A stretch of DNA of 64,000 nt from Pseudomonadota bacterium (GCA_020053735.1 JAGVMP010000009.1:1-64000), one strand, 5' to 3'. Shown: positions 1-9,435, counted from the first letter of the stretch. Notes: generated from the sequence alone by a model not told the origin. Translations and numbers: made by a program.

Positions 1-29
1 CTTTTAACTGCTTGTATTTCTTTACCCAT
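1..29 (-). CDS. Start of a gene cut by the window edge, possibly a transposase
   Basis: On the minus strand an ATG at 29-27 is preceded by an AGGGAG ribosome binding site at good spacing. The nine full codons left in the window read MGKEIQAVK. Just upstream (about 46-100) lies a stretch resembling an insertion-sequence terminus, followed by a 14-bp tandem duplication at 103-130. A basic N-terminus of this type would suit a small IS OrfA, but nine residues cannot identify a family. The transposase call is inference from position only. Confidence 0.3.
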
Positions 30-102
30 AAACACTCCCTAAAGTTTGGACTATACTGTCCTCTTTTAAAAAGTGTCCGTCAAATCAGGGTTAGCTCAAG
101 CT

Positions 103-130
103 GACCCCTTTGGGTAGACCCCTTTGGGTA
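103..130. repeat. Perfect 14-bp tandem duplication
   Basis: The unit GACCCCTTTGGGTA occurs at 103-116 and again, without a gap, at 117-130. It sits between the presumed mobile-element edge and the orphan gene that ends at 188. A short tandem duplication at such a place may be a scar of insertion and excision or a slippage product. No function is implied. Confidence 0.8.
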
Positions 131-187
131 TTCGGTTATTAAGTTCTTTAAGGTGGTAAGCGCAGAAGTAGCAGCTCAATACTAAGC

Positions 188-946
188 TTAAGTAGCAATC
201 TCCTCATGATTCTTGGTTTTGGCTAGGAGTTTAGGAGCGAGTTCAAGAATATCTTGAGCTGTCTTTAGCAGAATGAAATAAGGTACTGGTAAACCTCCCA
301 TTTTGAATTTCATAAGCTCAAGAACTGGTGAATCTAGTCGATTTTTCAGTCCAAGCTCTGTTTGCTCTGGCGAAGCATGCGACCCTTGAAGTATATTTGC
401 GACACGCTTAATTACATTTTCTCGAGAAAGCATGGTACTTGTAAGATTTCCAGACTCATCAATATAACCGAGACGGGCTACCTCAGCTCCCATCCATTGT
501 GCATAATTCCCTCGTGAAATATTTGCATTTGCCCATTTTGAAGTTAATTTCTCACCATCAAGTAAAGCTGAAACCCAACAGAAATTACTTAGCTCGAGAG
601 AGCCATTGGTATTTTCTTTAATTTTGCATGCCATCGAAAAATCTTCTTCTTGGTATGGAGTTGAGCCTAAGTGTCCGTTTGCTGCATAAGTGATTACGCC
701 ATCAGCCATAAAAACAAACACATATCTATGCCCACGTGCTTGCTGAATTAAGGGCTTTGTTGGTGTCGCTGATTTAAAAGCTATAGTTGTATCAAAACCT
801 GGATATTTTTTAGGAAGAGTGGTTTTCACTTCTGTCCAAATACGGAGTGCATTTGATAGATCCAGCAACGAAACTTCATCGTATGTGCGCACTGATGCTT
901 CGTAATGTCTACGTAGCCGTTCAAGCTGAAGATTAATTGAGTTCAC
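188..946 (-). CDS. Hypothetical protein, 252 aa
   Basis: I do not recognise this protein. It is an intact 252-residue reading frame starting MNSINLQLERLRR. It has no signal peptide and no clear membrane segment. The N-terminal 25 residues look helical. A mixed alpha/beta middle carries a GHRYVFVFMADGVITYAANG stretch, and the C-terminus is helical. No nuclease, NTPase or helix-turn-helix motif is evident. It stands alone between a presumed mobile-element edge and the imported rep fragment, so it is probably cargo of the accessory segment. A role in defence or stress is possible but nothing in the sequence shows it. Confidence 0.6.
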   Translation of the reverse strand: MNSINLQLERLRRHYEASVRTYDEVSLLDLSNALRIWTEVKTTLPKKYPGFDTTIAFKSATPTKPLIQQARGHRYVFVFMADGVITYAANGHLGSTPYQEEDFSMACKIKENTNGSLELSNFCWVSALLDGEKLTSKWANANISRGNYAQWMGAEVARLGYIDESGNLTSTMLSRENVIKRVANILQGSHASPEQTELGLKNRLDSPVLELMKFKMGGLPVPYFILLKTAQDILELAPKLLAKTKNHEEIAT

Positions 947-1037
947 TAGAGTTTACTGACTAATTTCAACAAATTCAAAATACTGAATCACATTAACAGG
1001 TTGGCTTAAATAATTCAATTTAAGCTATGCCAAAGAA

Positions 1038-1269
1038 TTAAGCCTTACTCAGCATGGCGCGAATATTCGCCATGCGTGCTTTACCAAAATCTTTGCTTAC
1101 TTCGGGGTCGTTAAACGGGTTGCCAAAATGGCGCACATCGGCGGTTGGTAGCTCGGCAATAAAGCGGCTGGGCTCGCACATTTGCATCTCGCCAGCGCGT
1201 TTACGTTTTTTGCACCAAGAGATGTTGAGGCTTTTTTGCGCGCGGGTAATGCCTACATACATCAGGCGC
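1038..1269 (-). pseudogene. 3' fragment of a second rep helicase allele
   Basis: This minus-strand stretch encodes the last ~75 residues of Rep helicase, from [18 protein letters not shown] to a stop at 1038. It matches the 3' end of the intact rep gene at 4082-4304 with a constant offset of 3035 bp. I count about 14 mismatches over ~220 bp. All but those in one codon (Ala in place of Glu) are synonymous, and the last residues also differ. The homology stops abruptly at 1269, where a truncated LysR gene begins on the other strand. With no helicase core it cannot be functional. The synonymous pattern suggests a diverged allele from a related strain rather than a fresh internal duplication. Confidence 0.9.
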
Positions 1270-1923
1270 GTCGCTTTAGGCTGGGAGACTGAGCTAACCA
1301 TTGGTATGGATTCATTATTTTCACCCACTGCATTAATTGAAGATATCACTGGATTCTGCACGGTGGCAGATCTCACTAGGCTCAGATTTTCTCAAGAAAC
1401 GCTCTCTGGTACTTGGGAAGCGCTGATGGATAGGCGCGTTGATTTGCTCATTGGTGCGGCTGGGGAAGGGCCTTCTGGCGGCGGCTACAGTGCTTATGAG
1501 ATTGGCACGGTTAAGTTCGTGTTCGCCGTATCGCCAGAGCATCCACTCGCCAATGTTGAGCATCCGTTGGGCAAGTCTGATTTCAACCAACACCTTGCCA
1601 TTAGCGTCAGCGATTCCGTCCGAAAAATGCCGCCAAGGACTGTAGGCCTGCTTTTTGGCCAAAATACCTTAGCTTTACCCAATATGCGCAGTAAATATGA
1701 ATTTCAATTAGCAGGTGTAGGTTTTGGTTTTTTACCAGAGCCAATCGCGCGTCAAGCCATTGCAGATGGTTTACTCATTGAAAGAAAGGTGGAAGAGCCT
1801 AGGCAGCCAGAACCATTTTATGTGGCTTGGCGCACAGAAGACAATGGTGCGGGGTTAAAGTGGTGGATTGAAAAAATGAAAGATACTAGTTTGTTAAACA
1901 GATTATGGACCGCAGTGAATTAA
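1270..1923 (+). pseudogene. 5'-truncated LysR-type transcriptional regulator
   Basis: From the junction at 1270 the plus strand reads a typical LysR-family effector domain: [17 protein letters not shown], then SGTWEALMDRRVDLLIGA, then GVGFGFLPEPIARQAI, with a natural stop at 1923. This is about 217 residues, equal to residues ~85 to the end of a ~300-residue regulator. The DNA-binding helix-turn-helix and linker are missing. An open frame continues upstream to 1054, but there it runs antisense through the rep fragment, so the chimeric ORF is accidental. A single deletion that joined two divergent genes, rep and lysR, explains both truncations. Confidence 0.85.
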
Positions 1924-2215
1924 TATGCAGGATAAAAGCTCATATCTCTGGATTCATAACTATATTCGATGATGGCGCAGGGGCCGGCCATTACTGGCAA
2001 CCAATTCAGAAAAAACCGATAACTGGATTATATCGTTCTTAATCTCTTAGGCTGTTCAAGATGGTGAAACTGGGCGTTGGATGAAGTAATTTTGGTTCCT
2101 TGATGGGCCACGGATGCGGGCAAACTGAGAACTAAATCTTAACAAAATGTCATTTGCTGCGGGTTTATCTGTAAACTCTATTAACACATCCAATTATACC
2201 AGTCTATGCCACTAT
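1924..2215. other. Intergenic stretch without a recognisable gene
   Basis: Between the LysR remnant and the hipBA promoter I see no convincing gene. A minus-strand open stretch of about 46 codons (stop near 2056) reads coherently (…RFSSQFARIRGPSRNQNYF…) and could be the C-terminal relic of another lost gene. It has no good start and I cannot name a family. Confidence 0.4.
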
Positions 2216-2250
2216 TTGACTTACATAAACGTCATATATATAAATATGAC
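2216..2250 (+). promoter_or_regulatory. hipBA promoter with overlapping operator palindrome
   Basis: A sigma-70-like promoter is visible: TTGACT at 2216-2221, a 17-bp spacer and TATAAA at 2239-2244. An inverted repeat, GTCATAT (2231-2237) and ATATGAC (2244-2250), overlaps the -10 element. HipB-type antitoxins repress their own operon by binding such palindromes over the promoter, so this is the likely autoregulatory operator. A leader of about 70 nt precedes the antitoxin ATG. Confidence 0.6.
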
Positions 2251-2323
2251 TTACTTGTAATACAATAATTGACATTGCTAGCTTTTTTAGATAGAGTGAA
2301 ATTGTGTTAATAGGATTTTAGAT

Positions 2324-2674
2324 ATGATAACAACTCAACGGTCAAATGTACGCGCTTACTCCCGCTATGCGCGGGAGGCGGTGGCTATGCTCGGCAACTT
2401 AATTCGCATCAATCGTATTGAGCGCAGGTTAAGCGTTCAGGAACTGGCTGAACGCGTTGGAATTTCGCGCGATATGATGCAACGAATTGAAAAAGGTGAT
2501 CCGCGCTGTGGAATTGGCCTAGTTATTGAAGCTGCAGCGATTGTTCGGGTTCCTCTCTTTGATGCGGATAGCAGTAAAAATTTTACAATGAGCGTAAAAG
2601 AGCAAGAGGAAAAACTACGTTTACTTCCCAAGGCCATTCATAAAACAAGAACGGTAATAAAAGATGACTTCTGA
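2324..2674 (+). CDS. hipB: HipB-like Xre-family antitoxin/repressor
   Basis: This 116-residue protein carries an Xre/Cro helix-turn-helix at about residues 24-80 (LIRINRIERRLSVQELAERVGISRDMMQRIEKG reads as helices 1-4). It lies directly upstream of a HipA kinase toxin and overlaps its start by 11 bp, the usual translational coupling in hipBA operons. By family knowledge it binds the operon operator and neutralises HipA. The C-terminal ~35 residues are basic and polar. It is somewhat longer than E. coli HipB (88 aa) because of ~20 extra N-terminal residues. Later ATGs exist, so the exact start is less sure than the identity. Confidence 0.85.
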   Translation: MITTQRSNVRAYSRYAREAVAMLGNLIRINRIERRLSVQELAERVGISRDMMQRIEKGDPRCGIGLVIEAAAIVRVPLFDADSSKNFTMSVKEQEEKLRLLPKAIHKTRTVIKDDF

Positions 2675-3923
2675 TAATCGTGCTGACGAAGCCTATTTGT
2701 GGATATGGCTACCAAATGAAAGTCAGCCAGTAGTCGCAGGACGACTCGCTCTGCAACGTGATGGAAGGCTGATATTTAACTATGGGCAAAGCTATTTAGC
2801 TCGAAAGAGTGCGATTGCTATTTACGAACCAGAACTGCCTCTTCAAGCAGGTGAAATTCCTTTGCGTGAAAATATGCAATTGCCGAGTTGCATCCGCGAT
2901 GCCTCGCCTGATGCATGGGGTCGGCGAGTTATTATCAATCGTACATTAGGGTTAAAAGGGCGAGATGCTGCTTCTATTGAACTTGATGAATTGACCTACC
3001 TTTTGGAATCTGGCTCTGATCGCATAGGGGCATTGGATTTCCAACATTCAGCAACAAAATATGTGGCGCGAGAGAGGCAAAATGCAACGCTTGATGAGTT
3101 AATGAAATCGGCGGAACGTGTGGAGCAAGGTGTTCCACTTTCACCTGAGCTTGATCTGGCTCTTCAACACGGCACCTCATTGGGTGGTGCACGCCCGAAG
3201 GCTTTGATTATTAATGACAATAAAAAATATATTGCTAAATTCTCAGCGAGCAATGATCTCTACAACGTGGTGAAGGCTGAGTTTGTTGCGATGCGGCTAG
3301 CTTCCATTGTTGGCCTGAATGTGGCGCCAGTAAAGCTTACTAAAGCTTTAGGTAAAGATGTTCTTTTGATTGAACGATTTGATCGTATCGCTGTTGAAGG
3401 TGGTTGGACACGTCGCGCATTAGTATCAGCACTGACAATGCTGGAGCTAGATGAAACAGAGGCGCGATATGCCAGCTATGAAGAATTGGCAACATTGATC
3501 CGCCACCGTTTCTCAGAACCTATTCAAACGCTCGAAGAGTTGTTTGGACGAATTGTATTTAACATACTGTCCGGAAATACCGATGACCATGCGCGTAATC
3601 ATGCAGCTTTTTGGGATGGCAAGGCGCTTACATTAACCCCTGCCTATGATATTTGCCCACAAGGGCGTACAGGCGGCGAGGCTACACAAGCTATGTTAAT
3701 TACTGGGCAGAAGAAGTTTAGTCAGTTGGCAGTTTGCCTAGAAGCCGCGCCGCAATTTTTGCTTGAAGAGGAGCGCGCGCGCGCAATCATCAACTCTCAG
3801 CTTGAAAAAATTCGTGGACAATGGGAAAAGGTTTGCTGTGAGGCTGATCTCAGTGAGGTTGATCGTGCATATCTGTGGGGACGCCAGTTCCTTAATCCCT
3901 TCGCCTTGGAAGGCTGGGCTTAA
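2664..3923 (+). CDS. hipA: HipA-family serine/threonine kinase toxin
   Basis: The 419-residue product has the HipA N-terminal subdomain (residues ~10-105) and HipA C-terminal kinase domain (~150-385). Visible motifs are the nucleotide loop GTSLGGARPK, the lysine-containing strand KYIAKFS, the catalytic loop NTDDHARNH and the metal-binding segment PAYDICP. E. coli HipA phosphorylates glutamyl-tRNA synthetase and induces persistence; the target of this one is not known. All catalytic signatures look intact, so it should be active unless held by the upstream antitoxin. The pair sits between the imported rep fragment and the intact rep gene, which indicates horizontal acquisition. Confidence 0.9.
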   Translation: MTSDNRADEAYLWIWLPNESQPVVAGRLALQRDGRLIFNYGQSYLARKSAIAIYEPELPLQAGEIPLRENMQLPSCIRDASPDAWGRRVIINRTLGLKGRDAASIELDELTYLLESGSDRIGALDFQHSATKYVARERQNATLDELMKSAERVEQGVPLSPELDLALQHGTSLGGARPKALIINDNKKYIAKFSASNDLYNVVKAEFVAMRLASIVGLNVAPVKLTKALGKDVLLIERFDRIAVEGGWTRRALVSALTMLELDETEARYASYEELATLIRHRFSEPIQTLEELFGRIVFNILSGNTDDHARNHAAFWDGKALTLTPAYDICPQGRTGGEATQAMLITGQKKFSQLAVCLEAAPQFLLEEERARAIINSQLEKIRGQWEKVCCEADLSEVDRAYLWGRQFLNPFALEGWA

Positions 3924-3993
3924 CAATTTAAATTTTATCCATGATTGCCATTAAACATAATTAAAAATAGACGCTATTTATGCCGCTTTGGGC

Positions 3994-4032
3994 AAGCCTG
4001 CAGGCCCCATGGATATTGGCTTGCAGGGCATG
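3994..4032. repeat. 3'-end hairpin family, copy 1
   Basis: This is a member of a dispersed hairpin family with consensus TGCCCTGCAAGCC, an 11-nt loop GCATGGATATT, and GGCTTGCAGGGCA. Here the loop is CCATGGATATT, the right arm is perfect and the left arm is degenerate. It lies between the convergent hipA and rep genes and may terminate transcription from either side. Confidence 0.8.
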
Positions 4033-4069
4033 TTAATTTAATGGTTTTATAATAAATGATTTTATTTTT

Positions 4070-6103
4070 TTAATTGGTTTTACCCAGCATGGCACGAATA
4101 TTTGCCATGCGCTCTTTACCAAAATCTTTGCTTACTTCAGGGTCGTTAAACGGGTTACCAAAATGACGCACGTCGGCAGTTGGCAGCTCAGCAATAAAGC
4201 GGCTGGGCTCGCACATTTGCATTTCGCCAGCGCGTTTACGTTTTTTGCACCAAGAGATATTGAGGCTTTTTTGCGCGCGGGTGATGCCTACATACATCAG
4301 GCGCCGCTCTTCTTCGATTCTGCTTGGGTCTAATGCTCCAGCATCGATGCTTTCGCGATGCGGCAGAATGCCTTCCTCCACTCCAATTAAAAACACATGG
4401 CCAAACTCCAGCCCTTTAGCGGCGTGCAGGGTAGACAGTTTTACTGCATCGGGTTCGCCATCTTCCCTGCCTTCCAGCATGCTCATCAGCGACACCATTT
4501 GTGTCAGTTCTAGCAGGTTTTTGCCATCATTTTCATTGCCAAATTCGGTAGATGACTCACCTTTTTTAGTCAGCCAGCCTATAAATTCCAGCACATTCGC
4601 CCACTTGCTTTCGGCTACGCGCGGCTCTTCGCTATCGTATAAAAACGCTTCGTATTGAATGCTGTTTAATAAGTCATTCAGCACTTCACCAGCAGGGTCG
4701 CGCACGGCACGCGCTTGAATTTTTTGGATATATTGGCAAAAATTCAGTAAGTCATCCAGCTGCTTTTGGCCAATTTCTGCTTGAAAGTTTTGCTCAAACG
4801 CGGCTGCAAACAGTGACATTTTATGCGCGCTGGCATATTCGCCTAATCGCTCAAGCGTGGTGTTGCCAATGCCTTTTTTGGGCGTAGTGGCCGCGCGAAT
4901 AAACGCAGGGTCGTCATCTTCGTTCGCCACTAGTCGTAAGTAACTGACCAAATCCTTAATTTCGGCTTTATCAAAAAACGATTGCCCGCCAGAGATGGTG
5001 TAAGGGATTTTGTGGTTACGCAATTGCTGCTCAAACACGCGCGCTTGATGGTTGCCGCGATACAAAATGGCGTAATCCAAAAACCGTGTGCGATGCTCAA
5101 ATTTGTGCGCTTGAAGCTTCATCAGCACGCTTTCGGCTTCGGCTTCTTCGCTTTGCTGGGCAGAAACCTGAATCATGTCGCCAGTGCCTAGCTCGCTCCA
5201 CAGTTTCTTTTCGAAAAGTTTGGGGTTATTGCTGATGACTTGGTTGGCGGCTCTGAGGATTCTTACCGTAGAGCGATAATTTTGCTCCAGCTTAATGACC
5301 TTTAATTTAGAAAAGTCATCTGTCAGTTGGCGCAGATTCTCAACATCGGCACCGCGCCAGCCATAAATAGCTTGGTCGTCATCGCCCACCGCAGTAAACT
5401 GGCCACGCACCCCTGTCAGCATTTTGACCAATTTATATTGGCAGGCATTGGTATCTTGGTATTCGTCAATCAGCAAATACTGCAATTTACGTTGCCACTT
5501 ATTCAGCGCTTCTTCGTGTTGTGTAAAAAGCTCAACCGGTAGCTTAATCAGGTCATCAAAATCGACCGCTTGATAGGCGCGTAAGGTTTGCTGATACAGT
5601 TGATACACCTTGGCGGCTGCATGCGTTAAATCTTCCTCTGCCGTCGCTTTAGCTTGGTCTGGGTTAATGAAACCATTTTTCCAGTGGGAGATTTGGTATT
5701 GCGTTTTGCGTAATAGTTGCTTATCTGTGGTGGCGAGTATATCGGCCAGAATTTTGAAACTGTCACTGGCATCCAAAATAGAAAACTGGGGTTTGTAGCC
5801 CAGCAAAGCCGCCTCTTGTCGCAGCATTTGCAAGCCCAGCGAGTGAAAAGTAGCGATAGTCAATCCTTTGGTACTTTTGCCTTGCATTAGTTTGTTTACG
5901 CGCTCTTGCATCTCGCGTGCGGCTTTATTGGTAAAGGTAATGGCCGCAATTTCTTTGGGGTTGTAGCCAGCTTCTTCAATCAAATAACTAATCTTTTGTG
6001 TGATGACGCGCGTTTTACCACTGCCAGCACCTGCTAGCACTAATAATGGACCATCGAGATATTTGACTGCTTCGCGTTGTGGTGAATTTAGACTACTTAA
6101 CAT
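4070..6103 (-). CDS. rep: ATP-dependent DNA helicase Rep
   Basis: This 677-residue superfamily 1A 3'-5' helicase has Walker A GAGSGKT at residues 25-31, motif Ia (TFTNKAA), motif II DEYQDTN near 215, motif III GDDDQAIYGWRGA, motif IV QNYRST, motif V TLHAAKGLEF and motif VI VGITRAQ. Length and motif order match E. coli Rep (673 aa) better than UvrD (~720 aa). Rep removes proteins from DNA ahead of the replisome and supports restart. The 3' end has a homologous fragment at 1038-1269, so this locus borders the accessory segment. It is transcribed toward hipA, with a family hairpin between them. Confidence 0.93.
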   Translation of the reverse strand: MLSSLNSPQREAVKYLDGPLLVLAGAGSGKTRVITQKISYLIEEAGYNPKEIAAITFTNKAAREMQERVNKLMQGKSTKGLTIATFHSLGLQMLRQEAALLGYKPQFSILDASDSFKILADILATTDKQLLRKTQYQISHWKNGFINPDQAKATAEEDLTHAAAKVYQLYQQTLRAYQAVDFDDLIKLPVELFTQHEEALNKWQRKLQYLLIDEYQDTNACQYKLVKMLTGVRGQFTAVGDDDQAIYGWRGADVENLRQLTDDFSKLKVIKLEQNYRSTVRILRAANQVISNNPKLFEKKLWSELGTGDMIQVSAQQSEEAEAESVLMKLQAHKFEHRTRFLDYAILYRGNHQARVFEQQLRNHKIPYTISGGQSFFDKAEIKDLVSYLRLVANEDDDPAFIRAATTPKKGIGNTTLERLGEYASAHKMSLFAAAFEQNFQAEIGQKQLDDLLNFCQYIQKIQARAVRDPAGEVLNDLLNSIQYEAFLYDSEEPRVAESKWANVLEFIGWLTKKGESSTEFGNENDGKNLLELTQMVSLMSMLEGREDGEPDAVKLSTLHAAKGLEFGHVFLIGVEEGILPHRESIDAGALDPSRIEEERRLMYVGITRAQKSLNISWCKKRKRAGEMQMCEPSRFIAELPTADVRHFGNPFNDPEVSKDFGKERMANIRAMLGKTN

Positions 6104-6298
6104 ACTTTAATTGGACATGCTTTGAAGGATTATTTTTAACTAATTTTTTACTGGAAATTACCGCAAAATTTTTGTGGTAATAGGGGCGCCAAACTGTTTA
6201 TAGTATGATTGTATCTGCTTAATAAGTATAAGCGGTTAACTTCCCTAAATTTACAAGCAAAAATTTATAAGTGAATAATAAATTGGCGACAATTTTCC

Positions 6299-7486
6299 AT
6301 GCTTAAATTTGATTTAAAAACGATTGTTTTCATGTCGATGCTGCTCACCTTCATGCTTTCTATGCTGTTGGCGATTACACGCAAGCATCACAAAGAGGTG
6401 CATGGCCCAGGCTATTGGGCGGTAGGCAACCTAGTCATCGGGTTGGGCATGGTGCTGGTGCTGATTCAGCTAGATGTAGAAAGACTGATATTTTTACCCG
6501 GCATGGCTTTAATTGGCATGGGTTTGGGCTTGTATGTTAATGGCATACAAGCATTTAATGATCAACTGCCTAATCACCGTATTCCCATCATCGTTTTTGT
6601 GTTGCTTACGTTGATAGATACCTATTTTCTGCTAATGAATCACGATATCCGCATGGCGGTCATCCTTGCGGCGGTAATTTTTTCTGCCATCTATTTATAC
6701 TGTGCGCGGCTGACTTTTACGCGCGAAGAGGGCATTTTAGGTAACTTTTTTTGGATTACTTCTAGTTTATATTTGCTGATGGCGGTGCTTATGATAGGTC
6801 GCGCAGCATATGCCTCGCAAGTAGATGTTGAAGTGTTTGAGTCATTCGCCGCTTGGCCAGTGAATGCCTATACCTTTATGCTGGGTGCGGTTTCACAGTT
6901 TTTTATCTCCAGTTTGTTTGTGCTGATGCTGAGTTACAAGCTTAATCGTAACTTAGAATCGATTGCCACCATCGATAGCTTGACGGGTGTGCTGAATAGA
7001 CGTGGCCTAGAAGATGCCTCAGTCAAGATGCAAGATATTTGTAAGCGCATCAATTTGAGCATGGCGGTGCTGTTGATTGATATTGATTACTTTAAAAAGG
7101 TAAACGACACTTACGGCCACTTGCTAGGTGACGATGTGTTGCGGCATATCGCCAAAACCATCAGTGGTATTTTGCGTTCGAGTGATGTGCTAGGCCGCTA
7201 CGGAGGCGAAGAGTTCTGCGCATTTTTACCGAACACCACCGAGGGCGATGCATTAGGCTTGGCAGAGCGCATCCGCGCGGGTATTGAGGCCAGTCCCATT
7301 AAATTAGGGTTAAATGTGAACCTAAAAACCACAGTCAGTATCGGCGTGGCAGATTCGGTACGCGCGGGTTACGATTTTAAAGGTTTGTTAGCCACTGCCG
7401 ATAGTGCCATGTATGGCGCAAAAAATGGTGGCCGTAACCGCGTGATGAGCTATACACAAATCACGCGCGATACTAAGCAAGACTAA
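6299..7486 (+). CDS. Membrane-anchored diguanylate cyclase (GGDEF)
   Basis: The 395-residue protein begins with about seven hydrophobic segments (residues ~8-215) that form a membrane sensor domain I cannot assign to a named MASE type. A GGDEF domain follows (~225-390). The active-site signature is GGEEF at about 302-306, and an inhibitory site RSSD lies five residues before it, so it should synthesise cyclic di-GMP from GTP with product inhibition. The ligand is unknown. No EAL or HD-GYP domain is fused. It is divergent from rep, with ~195 bp between. Cyclic di-GMP may feed into type IV pilus motility encoded further along the window, but this is only an inference. Confidence 0.92.
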   Translation: MLKFDLKTIVFMSMLLTFMLSMLLAITRKHHKEVHGPGYWAVGNLVIGLGMVLVLIQLDVERLIFLPGMALIGMGLGLYVNGIQAFNDQLPNHRIPIIVFVLLTLIDTYFLLMNHDIRMAVILAAVIFSAIYLYCARLTFTREEGILGNFFWITSSLYLLMAVLMIGRAAYASQVDVEVFESFAAWPVNAYTFMLGAVSQFFISSLFVLMLSYKLNRNLESIATIDSLTGVLNRRGLEDASVKMQDICKRINLSMAVLLIDIDYFKKVNDTYGHLLGDDVLRHIAKTISGILRSSDVLGRYGGEEFCAFLPNTTEGDALGLAERIRAGIEASPIKLGLNVNLKTTVSIGVADSVRAGYDFKGLLATADSAMYGAKNGGRNRVMSYTQITRDTKQD

Positions 7487-7515
7487 ACTAAACTAGGCGT
7501 TACTATATTTGTACC

Positions 7516-9435
7516 CTAGATATGCACCCGAGAACCTAGCTCAATCACACTGTTGCTGGGGATGTTGAAATAACTCACTACGCTGCCTGCGTTACGCGAC
7601 ATCACCGCAAACAAGTTATCACGCCATTTTGCCATTTTTCCGCCAGGCCCAGAAATCACCGTTTCTCGACTGACAAAATATGAGGTGCTGAATGGGTCTA
7701 TCGTTATGTTGTCAATCTTGCAACCTTCTAATGCTTCAGGTACGTTCGGTGTTTCCATAAAGCCATAATCACATTTGACTTGCCAGAAACCAGAGCCGAT
7801 TTCTTTGATGTGTAAGCGCTGTTCACTTTCCACAGTCGGCACATCTAAAAACGCTACCGTCAATATCAAATTATTTTGATGCAGCACTTGATTGTGTTTG
7901 ATGTTGTGCATCAGCGCCTGTGGTACCGTATCTTGGTTGGCACATAAAAATATGGCTGTACGTTGGATTCTAGCTCTTTGCCCCGAACTATTATCCCGCG
8001 CTATCATGCGCACAAAGTCCTCTAGTTTTGGGTCATTTTCATGAATATTCTGCAATAAAATTTCACGGCCTTGTTTCCATGTCCACATGATGACAACCAA
8101 CCCAATACCCAAGGCCACTGGGAACCAGCCACCTTTGAAAAACTTGACTGAGCATGAAGCCAGCAGCATTAAATCTAATAAAATGAATGTGCTGGTAGCA
8201 CCTAAGGCCAACCATAATGGGTATTTCCAACTGTGGCGTAACACGAAAAAAGTCAGAATGGTGGTAATGAGCATGGTGCCAGTGACTGCGATGCCATAAG
8301 CGGCAGCAATTGCTGAAGAGTTTTGAAAAGCGATTGTGGTGATGACAACTGCGATTAATAGTAACCAGTTAATCGCGGGAATATAAATTTGGCCTGATTC
8401 ACTGGCAGAAGTATGCAGAATTTGCATTCTAGGTAAAAAGCCTAGTTGTATGGCTTGGCGAGTAATAGAGTAAGCACCAGAAATTACCGCTTGTGAGGCA
8501 ATAATGGTGGCAAGGGTTGCCAATATAACGGCTGGAATAAGCAGCTCTTGCGGAAAGGATAAGTAGAACGGATTGCTAACAGCGGCAGGTGTTGATAGCA
8601 GCAAAGCACCTTGACCTAAATAGTTAAGTGCTAATCCTGGCAAAACTAAACCTGTCCATGCAATGCGAATAGCAGGTTTGCCAAAGTGCCCCATGTCTGC
8701 GTACAGTGCCTCTGCACCTGTAATCGCAAGTACCACTGCACCTACTGCTAAGAAAACACCTGCGCCACGGTCTGCTAAAAAATTAAATGCATACAATGGG
8801 TTAAGTGCTTGTAGTATTTCAGGGTTCTGCAGAATGTGCGATATGCCTACTGCACCTAAAGTCACAAACCATACGACAATAATCGGGCCAAAGAACTTAC
8901 CCACCATATCGGTACCAAACTTCTGAAACATAAACAGCGCGATTAAAATAGCGATAGAAATAGGCATGATAAATGACGAAAGCCCAGGTGTAATAAGCTC
9001 TAAGCCCTCAACTGCTGAAAGCACGGAAATGGCGGGGGTTAATATGCTGTCCCCATAAAAAAGAGCGGCACCAAAAACACCTAAACCTAGCAATATTTTT
9101 TTACGCATGGGCGCCGCAGATGCAGTAGAAATGGCTAAGGCGAGTAAAGCCATGACACCACCTTCACCACGATTATCCGCGCGTAAAACCAGCACAACAT
9201 ATTTAAGCGTCACTACTAACATTAACACCCAAAATATAGCGGAGATTGCACCAATAATATTGGCCTGCGTAAGTGCGATGCCAGTAGATGCGCCAAATAT
9301 TTCTTTAACCGTGTAAAGCGGACTAGTGCCAATATCGCCATACACTACGCCAATGGCACCTAAGGTGAGAGCTGCAACACTTTTTGACTGTATATTTTGT
9401 GCTTGTGAGTTGTCTAGTTGTATGTATGTATGCAT
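7516..9435 (-). CDS. kup: Kup/TrkD low-affinity potassium transporter
   Basis: This 639-residue protein has the Kup family start [26 protein letters not shown], about twelve membrane segments through residue ~450, and a cytoplasmic C-terminal domain ending with the conserved [17 protein letters not shown]. Kup takes up potassium in symport with protons, mainly at low pH or in hyperosmotic conditions. The length is typical (E. coli 622 aa). Downstream in transcription is the GGDEF gene in convergent orientation (29 bp apart). Upstream, across a repeat-bearing gap, lies a KdpDE-like pair on the same strand, so the two-component system may influence kup. Confidence 0.95.
   Translation of the reverse strand: MHTYIQLDNSQAQNIQSKSVAALTLGAIGVVYGDIGTSPLYTVKEIFGASTGIALTQANIIGAISAIFWVLMLVVTLKYVVLVLRADNRGEGGVMALLALAISTASAAPMRKKILLGLGVFGAALFYGDSILTPAISVLSAVEGLELITPGLSSFIMPISIAILIALFMFQKFGTDMVGKFFGPIIVVWFVTLGAVGISHILQNPEILQALNPLYAFNFLADRGAGVFLAVGAVVLAITGAEALYADMGHFGKPAIRIAWTGLVLPGLALNYLGQGALLLSTPAAVSNPFYLSFPQELLIPAVILATLATIIASQAVISGAYSITRQAIQLGFLPRMQILHTSASESGQIYIPAINWLLLIAVVITTIAFQNSSAIAAAYGIAVTGTMLITTILTFFVLRHSWKYPLWLALGATSTFILLDLMLLASCSVKFFKGGWFPVALGIGLVVIMWTWKQGREILLQNIHENDPKLEDFVRMIARDNSSGQRARIQRTAIFLCANQDTVPQALMHNIKHNQVLHQNNLILTVAFLDVPTVESEQRLHIKEIGSGFWQVKCDYGFMETPNVPEALEGCKIDNITIDPFSTSYFVSRETVISGPGGKMAKWRDNLFAVMSRNAGSVVSYFNIPSNSVIELGSRVHI

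Noticed and set aside
1054-1923. A 289-codon plus-strand ORF as one intact gene
   Set aside because: Its first ~72 codons run antisense through the rep fragment; only 1270-1923 is LysR-like. The full ORF is an accident of fusion.
2056-2197. A short minus-strand ORF after the LysR remnant
   Set aside because: It reads coherently for ~46 codons but has no good start and no identified family, so it is mentioned only as a possible relic.
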